From positions 1 to 8,439 of the forward strand of contig CAIXUF010000911.1 of assembly GCA_903922535.1 (NCBI GenBank): 8,439 nt of DNA. The letters run 5' to 3'. This DNA comes from Candidatus Hydrogenedentota bacterium (GTDB lineage Bacteria; Hydrogenedentota; Hydrogenedentia; Hydrogenedentiales; CAITNO01). The notes under the pieces are model-generated. The model saw nothing but the letters and a program-made list of their open reading frames with translations, was not told where the DNA came from and did not search any database. The stretch's first letter is position 1. Every line of letters begins with the position of its first letter. Of this stretch, positions 7,027 through 8,439 are shown in pieces. Both the position numbers and the translations under genes were made by a program.

Positions 7027-8301
7027 ATGAAGGCACACAGTATGGATCGCAGGGAGTTTATGGCGGGGGCGATGGTTTCCGCTCTGGCGGCGGGGGCCGT
7101 GGCGCAGGAGACGCCGGTCAAGAGCCCGAACGACCGTTTAGGTGTGGGTGTCATCGGCTGCGGCGGGCGCTCGGAAACACACATCGCCACGCTGCTGGAA
7201 ATGGAAAAGACGGACAAGACGGTGGAGATTGTTGCGCTTTGCGACATTTATCGTCCGCGGCTCAAGAAGAAGGTTGAGAAGATCGGCAGGCCGCTGCACG
7301 AATACAGCGATTATCACGAACTGTTGAAGGACCCGGCGGTGGACATGGTGACGATCGCCACGCCGGACCATCATCACGGTTATCAGGCGATTGCGGCGCT
7401 TGAGGCGGGCAAGCATGTTTATTGTGAGAAGCCGATGACGCACTGGCGGCAGTGGGAACTGACGAAGAAGCTATGGGAAGTCGCGGCGAAGGCGCCCGGC
7501 GCGTTCCAACTGGGCGCGCAGCGGATGACGGATTCGGCCTTCCGCCAGATGAGGCAACTGGTGAAGGACGGCATCATCGGGCAGCCCATCCATGCGGAGT
7601 GCGGCATCTTCCGGACGGGCGATTTTGGAGAACGGGGTATGCCGATTGACGACCCGGACGCAAAGCCCGGTCCGGATCTGCTTTGGGATGAGTTCCTGGG
7701 AGACGCGCCGAAACGGGACTTTGATGTGAGCCGTTACTTCCGCTGGCGGATGTATGAGGACTATGCGGGCGGGCCCGTGACGGACCTGTACCCGCACGTG
7801 CTGACGCAGGTTATCGACATACTCGGGGTGACCCATCCGTCACAGGTGGTGGCCACGGGCGGCATTTACCGCTATCCGGAGCGCGAGGTGCCGGACACGT
7901 TCAACATGTTTATTGAGTATCCGGAGAAGATCACCGTCGGGGTGTTGGGGACGCAGGGGAGCAGCTATCAGGGCACGGGGAACCGGGACGACATCCGCAT
8001 TCCGGTGATTCGGGGATGGGATGGGGCGCTGACGATTCAAGAGAACGAGATTGTGTTCTTTCCGGACGACAGTGTGAAGAACACGGGCAGGAAGGAACAG
8101 CGCTTCGCCATCGAACACGGGCATAATGTGCTGTACCTGATGCGGAATCTGGTGGAATGCGCGCGGTCTGGGGCGCGGACGCTGGACAGCGGTCCCAGCC
8201 TCGCCTTCCACACGCAGACGGCGCTGCTGATGGGCATGGCCTCGTGGCGGGCGAAGAAGACGGCGGTGTATGACGCGGAGAAGGGGGAGATTGAAGTGTG
8301 A
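7027..8301 (+). CDS. Gfo/Idh/MocA-family NAD(P)-dependent oxidoreductase with Tat-like signal
   Basis: The 424-residue product is a normal length for the family. The N-terminus has DRREFMAGA (residues 7-15), a twin-arginine-type motif, then an Ala-rich hydrophobic stretch and a likely cut at AVA|QE after residue 26. A Rossmann nucleotide-binding motif, VGVIGCGGR (40-48), follows. TPDHHH (112-117) and HVYCEKP (130-136) are present; Lys135 of EKP is the usual catalytic lysine. The C-terminal half has WDEFLGDAP, FRWRMYEDYAGGPVTDLYPH (238-257) with the Asp253 and His257 pair of the active site, and a normal end. The family oxidises or reduces sugars and cyclitols with NAD(P); Tat export would carry the folded, cofactor-bound enzyme to the periplasm. 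The substrate cannot be named. Many related paralogues occur in Planctomycetes-like genomes. It is transcribed divergently from the RHS gene, with no visible functional link. Confidence 0.92.
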   Translation: MKAHSMDRREFMAGAMVSALAAGAVAQETPVKSPNDRLGVGVIGCGGRSETHIATLLEMEKTDKTVEIVALCDIYRPRLKKKVEKIGRPLHEYSDYHELLKDPAVDMVTIATPDHHHGYQAIAALEAGKHVYCEKPMTHWRQWELTKKLWEVAAKAPGAFQLGAQRMTDSAFRQMRQLVKDGIIGQPIHAECGIFRTGDFGERGMPIDDPDAKPGPDLLWDEFLGDAPKRDFDVSRYFRWRMYEDYAGGPVTDLYPHVLTQVIDILGVTHPSQVVATGGIYRYPEREVPDTFNMFIEYPEKITVGVLGTQGSSYQGTGNRDDIRIPVIRGWDGALTIQENEIVFFPDDSVKNTGRKEQRFAIEHGHNVLYLMRNLVECARSGARTLDSGPSLAFHTQTALLMGMASWRAKKTAVYDAEKGEIEV

Positions 8302-8319
8302 AGGGTGAAGGGTGAAGTG
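8292..8319 (+). repeat. Heptamer tandem repeat TGAAG(T/G)G, four copies
   Basis: Four head-to-tail 7-bp units (TGAAGTG, TGAAGGG, TGAAGGG, TGAAGTG) are followed by a degenerate fifth, TGAAAAA. The first unit covers the last codons of the oxidoreductase, and the second begins with its TGA stop. The unit count and register are read directly. No hairpin terminator is seen between this repeat and the insertion sequence. Confidence 0.85.
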
Positions 8320-8329
8320 TGAAAAAAAA

Positions 8330-8439
8330 TGTCCCGTCCTGATATAGGTTTACACCCAGCCGGGAAAGGACAAGCTTATGGACGGGCGAAGTATCTTGTT
8401 GTACAGTGAGGCGTTCAAGCTTCAGGTAGTTTCGGAAAT
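8330..8439 (+). mobile_element. Left end of a probable IS3-type insertion sequence (partial)
   Basis: A segment starting TGTCCCGTCCTGATATAGG, immediately after a run of eight A residues, looks like a terminal inverted repeat. It begins with TG, as IS3-family ends do. It is followed 48 bases later by a transposase start codon. Only the left end is in the window, so neither the matching right repeat nor a target-site duplication can be checked. The exact first base is inferred from the TG convention. Confidence 0.55.
8378..8439 (+). CDS. Transposase OrfA-like N-terminus (partial)
   Basis: The ATG at 8378 is preceded by AAAGGA with a 7-nt spacer. Twenty codons are visible and include LLYSEAFKLQVVSE, matching the YSEEFKLQVV-type start of the helix-turn-helix OrfA proteins of IS3-like elements, which bind the element's ends. 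The remainder, including any DDE catalytic part, lies outside the window. Another HTH-bearing transposase family cannot be excluded from so few residues. Confidence 0.6.
   Translation, partial: MDGRSILLYSEAFKLQVVSE

Overview
The window looks like chromosomal DNA from a GC-rich, probably PVC-like or Hydrogenedentes/Planctomycetes-type environmental bacterium. This is inferred from gene style: a very large exported multi-repeat protein beside a Tat-signal Gfo/Idh/MocA oxidoreductase. No marker gene fixes the taxon.

About 80% of the window (1-6848, minus strand) is a single open reading frame, still open at the left edge. I read it codon by codon from the ATG at 6848 to position 3 and found no stop in 2282 codons. 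In order, it encodes an N-terminal Sec signal peptide, about 21 WD40-like repeats, a middle section of beta-sandwich-like and helical modules, a long RHS/YD-repeat domain, the RHS core ending in a PxxxxDPxGL-type motif, and at least 100 residues of an unrecognised C-terminal tip that runs off the window. The long plus-strand reading frames over this stretch are antisense shadows.

A 178-bp divergent intergenic region (6849-7026) separates it from a plus-strand gene (7027-8301). That gene encodes a 424-residue Gfo/Idh/MocA-family dehydrogenase with a Tat-like signal peptide and intact nucleotide-binding and EKP motifs. The intergenic region carries a Shine-Dalgarno site for each gene and a perfect TATAAT for the rightward gene.

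The dehydrogenase stop codon lies inside a short heptamer tandem repeat. Some 28 bp after the stop, an apparent insertion sequence begins (TG-starting terminal end at 8330), with the first 20 codons of a probable IS3-type OrfA transposase before the window ends. The two main genes share no obvious pathway. What they have in common is export: both products carry signal peptides. The most notable item is the WD40-RHS fusion and its unread tip, whose toxin, adhesin or other function cannot be decided from the visible part.
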